Assembly: GCA_905205195.1 (NCBI GenBank)
Contig: CAJLCS010000008.1
Span: forward strand, 1-42,218
Direction of reading: 5' to 3'
Source: an uncultured Eubacteriales bacterium
GTDB lineage: Bacteria; Bacillota; Clostridia; Oscillospirales; Oscillospiraceae
Length of the DNA: 42,218 nucleotides
This document shows positions 41,014-42,218 of the stretch, one piece after another (position 1 is the first letter of the stretch; every line of letters starts with the position of its first letter). Under the pieces are notes generated by a model. That model searched no databases, was not told the origin of the DNA, and saw only the letters and a list, made by a program, of their open reading frames with translations. The position numbers and the translations under genes are program-made.

Positions 41014-42048
41014 ATGAAAAATTCGCAATCTGCCAGCTATGCAGCCGCCGGTGTGGACATCACCGCCGGCTACCGGTCCGTGGAGCTGATGAAACGGCAT
41101 ATCGCCCGGACCGTGATCCCCGGCGTCTGCTCCGACGTGGGCGGCTTCGGCGGCCTGTTTGCACTGCCGGAGGGCTACCGCCAGCCCGTGCTGGTCTCCG
41201 GCACCGACGGCGTGGGCACCAAGCTGAAAATCGCCATGCTGCTGGACAAGCATGATACCATCGGCATCGACTGCGTGGCCATGTGCGTCAACGACATCAT
41301 CTGCTGCGGCGCCAAGCCCCTGTTCTTCCTGGATTACATCGCCTGCGGCAAGAACATCCCCGAAAAAATCGCCGCCATCGTCGGCGGCGTGGCGGAGGGC
41401 TGCGTCCAGGCGAGCTGCGCCCTCATCGGCGGCGAAACCGCCGAGCATCCGGGCATGATGGCCGAGGACGACTACGATCTGGCGGGCTACTCCACCGGCG
41501 TGGTGGAAAAGTCCGCGATTCTGGACAACCGGACCATGGTCCCCGGGGACAGCGTCATTGCGCTGGCCTCCTCCGGCGTCCATTCCAACGGCTTCAGTCT
41601 GGTGCGGAAGGTATTCGACGTGGAGCACGCCGATCTGCTGGCCCCCCGGCCGGAGCTGGGCGGTAAAGGACTGGGCGAAACGCTGCTGACCCCCACCCGG
41701 ATCTACGTCAAGTCCGTGCTGGCCCTGCTGGAGCAGGTGCAGGTCAAGGGCATCTCCCACATCACCGGCGGCGGCTTCTACGAGAACATCCCCCGCAGCA
41801 TCCCCGACGGCCTTGGCGCCAGAATCGACAAGTCCGCCGTGAAGATTCTTCCCATTTTCAAGCTGATCGCGGAAACCGGCCATATTTCCGAGCATGATAT
41901 GTTCAACACCTTCAACATGGGCGTGGGCATGAGCATCGTGGTGCCCAAGGCCCAGGAGGCGCTGGCCCTGTCCGTCCTCCGGGCCAACGGCGAGGACGCC
42001 TACGTCATCGGCGAAATCGTCGCCTCCGACGAGAAGGTGATCCTGTGA
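41014..42048 (+). CDS. purM: phosphoribosylformylglycinamidine cyclo-ligase (AIR synthetase)
   Basis: 344 residues. ATP-dependent ring closure of FGAM to AIR. Motifs: SGTDGVGTKLKIA, GIDCVAMCVND, ALIGGETAEHPGMM and HITGGGFYENIPR. The start at 41014 follows GGAAAGGA. The stop overlaps purN by GTGA. Confidence 0.97.
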   Translation: MKNSQSASYAAAGVDITAGYRSVELMKRHIARTVIPGVCSDVGGFGGLFALPEGYRQPVLVSGTDGVGTKLKIAMLLDKHDTIGIDCVAMCVNDIICCGAKPLFFLDYIACGKNIPEKIAAIVGGVAEGCVQASCALIGGETAEHPGMMAEDDYDLAGYSTGVVEKSAILDNRTMVPGDSVIALASSGVHSNGFSLVRKVFDVEHADLLAPRPELGGKGLGETLLTPTRIYVKSVLALLEQVQVKGISHITGGGFYENIPRSIPDGLGARIDKSAVKILPIFKLIAETGHISEHDMFNTFNMGVGMSIVVPKAQEALALSVLRANGEDAYVIGEIVASDEKVIL

Positions 42049-42218
42049 CCCGGCCCCGCGTGGCCGTGCTGGTCTCCGGCGGCGGCACCAATCTGCAGGC
42101 GCTGCTGGACGCCCGGGGCACCGTGCTGGTCTCCGGCGACATTGCGCTGGTAATCTCCAGCAATCTCGGGGCCTACGCCCTGAAGCGGGCGGAAAAGGCC
42201 GGAATTCCCACGGAAATC
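42045..42218 (+). CDS. purN: phosphoribosylglycinamide formyltransferase, N-terminal part
   Basis: 58 codons to the window edge, from a GTG overlapping the purM stop (GTGA). VAVLVSGGGTNLQALLDA is the PurN N terminus (phosphate-binding GGGTNL), then IALVISSN and ALKRAEKAGIPT. Uses 10-formyl-THF to formylate GAR, the step whose cofactor shortage the ZTP riboswitch reports. Confidence 0.93.
   Translation, partial: MTRPRVAVLVSGGGTNLQALLDARGTVLVSGDIALVISSNLGAYALKRAEKAGIPTEI

Overview
The window looks like chromosome from a GC-rich, low-oxygen Gram-positive of the Clostridia, most likely an Oscillospirales/Ruminococcaceae-type gut bacterium. The evidence is strong GGAGG ribosome binding sites, textbook sigma-A promoters, an encoded tRNA CCA end, cohesin/dockerin modules, a DUF58/MoxR/transglutaminase triad, split transketolase genes and a ZTP-riboswitch pur operon. 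This placement is inference; no rRNA is present.

Bases 1-23600 (minus strand): a tRNA-Ala with a truncated tRNA copy behind one strong promoter, then the main feature, one continuous operon of about 23 kb read right to left. It starts at a consensus promoter (23579-23607), runs through an adenosylcobalamin-type riboswitch (23379-23562) with an intrinsic terminator, and encodes a DUF2292 small protein, a 2603-residue dockerin protein with DUF4430-like modules, a two-cohesin/one-dockerin scaffoldin-like protein, a membrane-anchored cohesin-like protein, a second DUF2292 protein, a DUF4430 (transcobalamin beta-domain-like) protein, an alpha-toroid (intrinsic-factor-like) protein, MoxR ATPase, DUF58 protein, a membrane transglutaminase-fold protein lacking its catalytic Cys, and a PQQ-propeller/dockerin protein. 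The riboswitch together with both halves of the transcobalamin fold suggests a B12-repressed, cohesin/dockerin-assembled corrinoid-capture complex on the cell surface. That is the best candidate here for an undescribed system.

Bases 23640-31650: prfC (RF3) with a leader uORF, a nitrilase-GDPD fusion, an AraC regulator divergent from a WbsX/GH99-like protein plus an esterase, and a membrane GT2 glycosyltransferase. Bases 31750-35920: an operon with a palindromic LacI/CcpA-like operator, a DUF5107-TPR protein and a probable glycoside hydrolase, followed by a 35-residue ORF.

Bases 35985-37760: a holin-like small protein, tRNA-Val(CAC), and a scar of a decayed integrated element (integrase tail, polyvalent-protein fragment, broken hicA). 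Bases 37760-42218: a small lipoprotein, split transketolase, a structured non-coding stretch, and a ZTP riboswitch ahead of purE-purM-purN (purN cut by the window edge).
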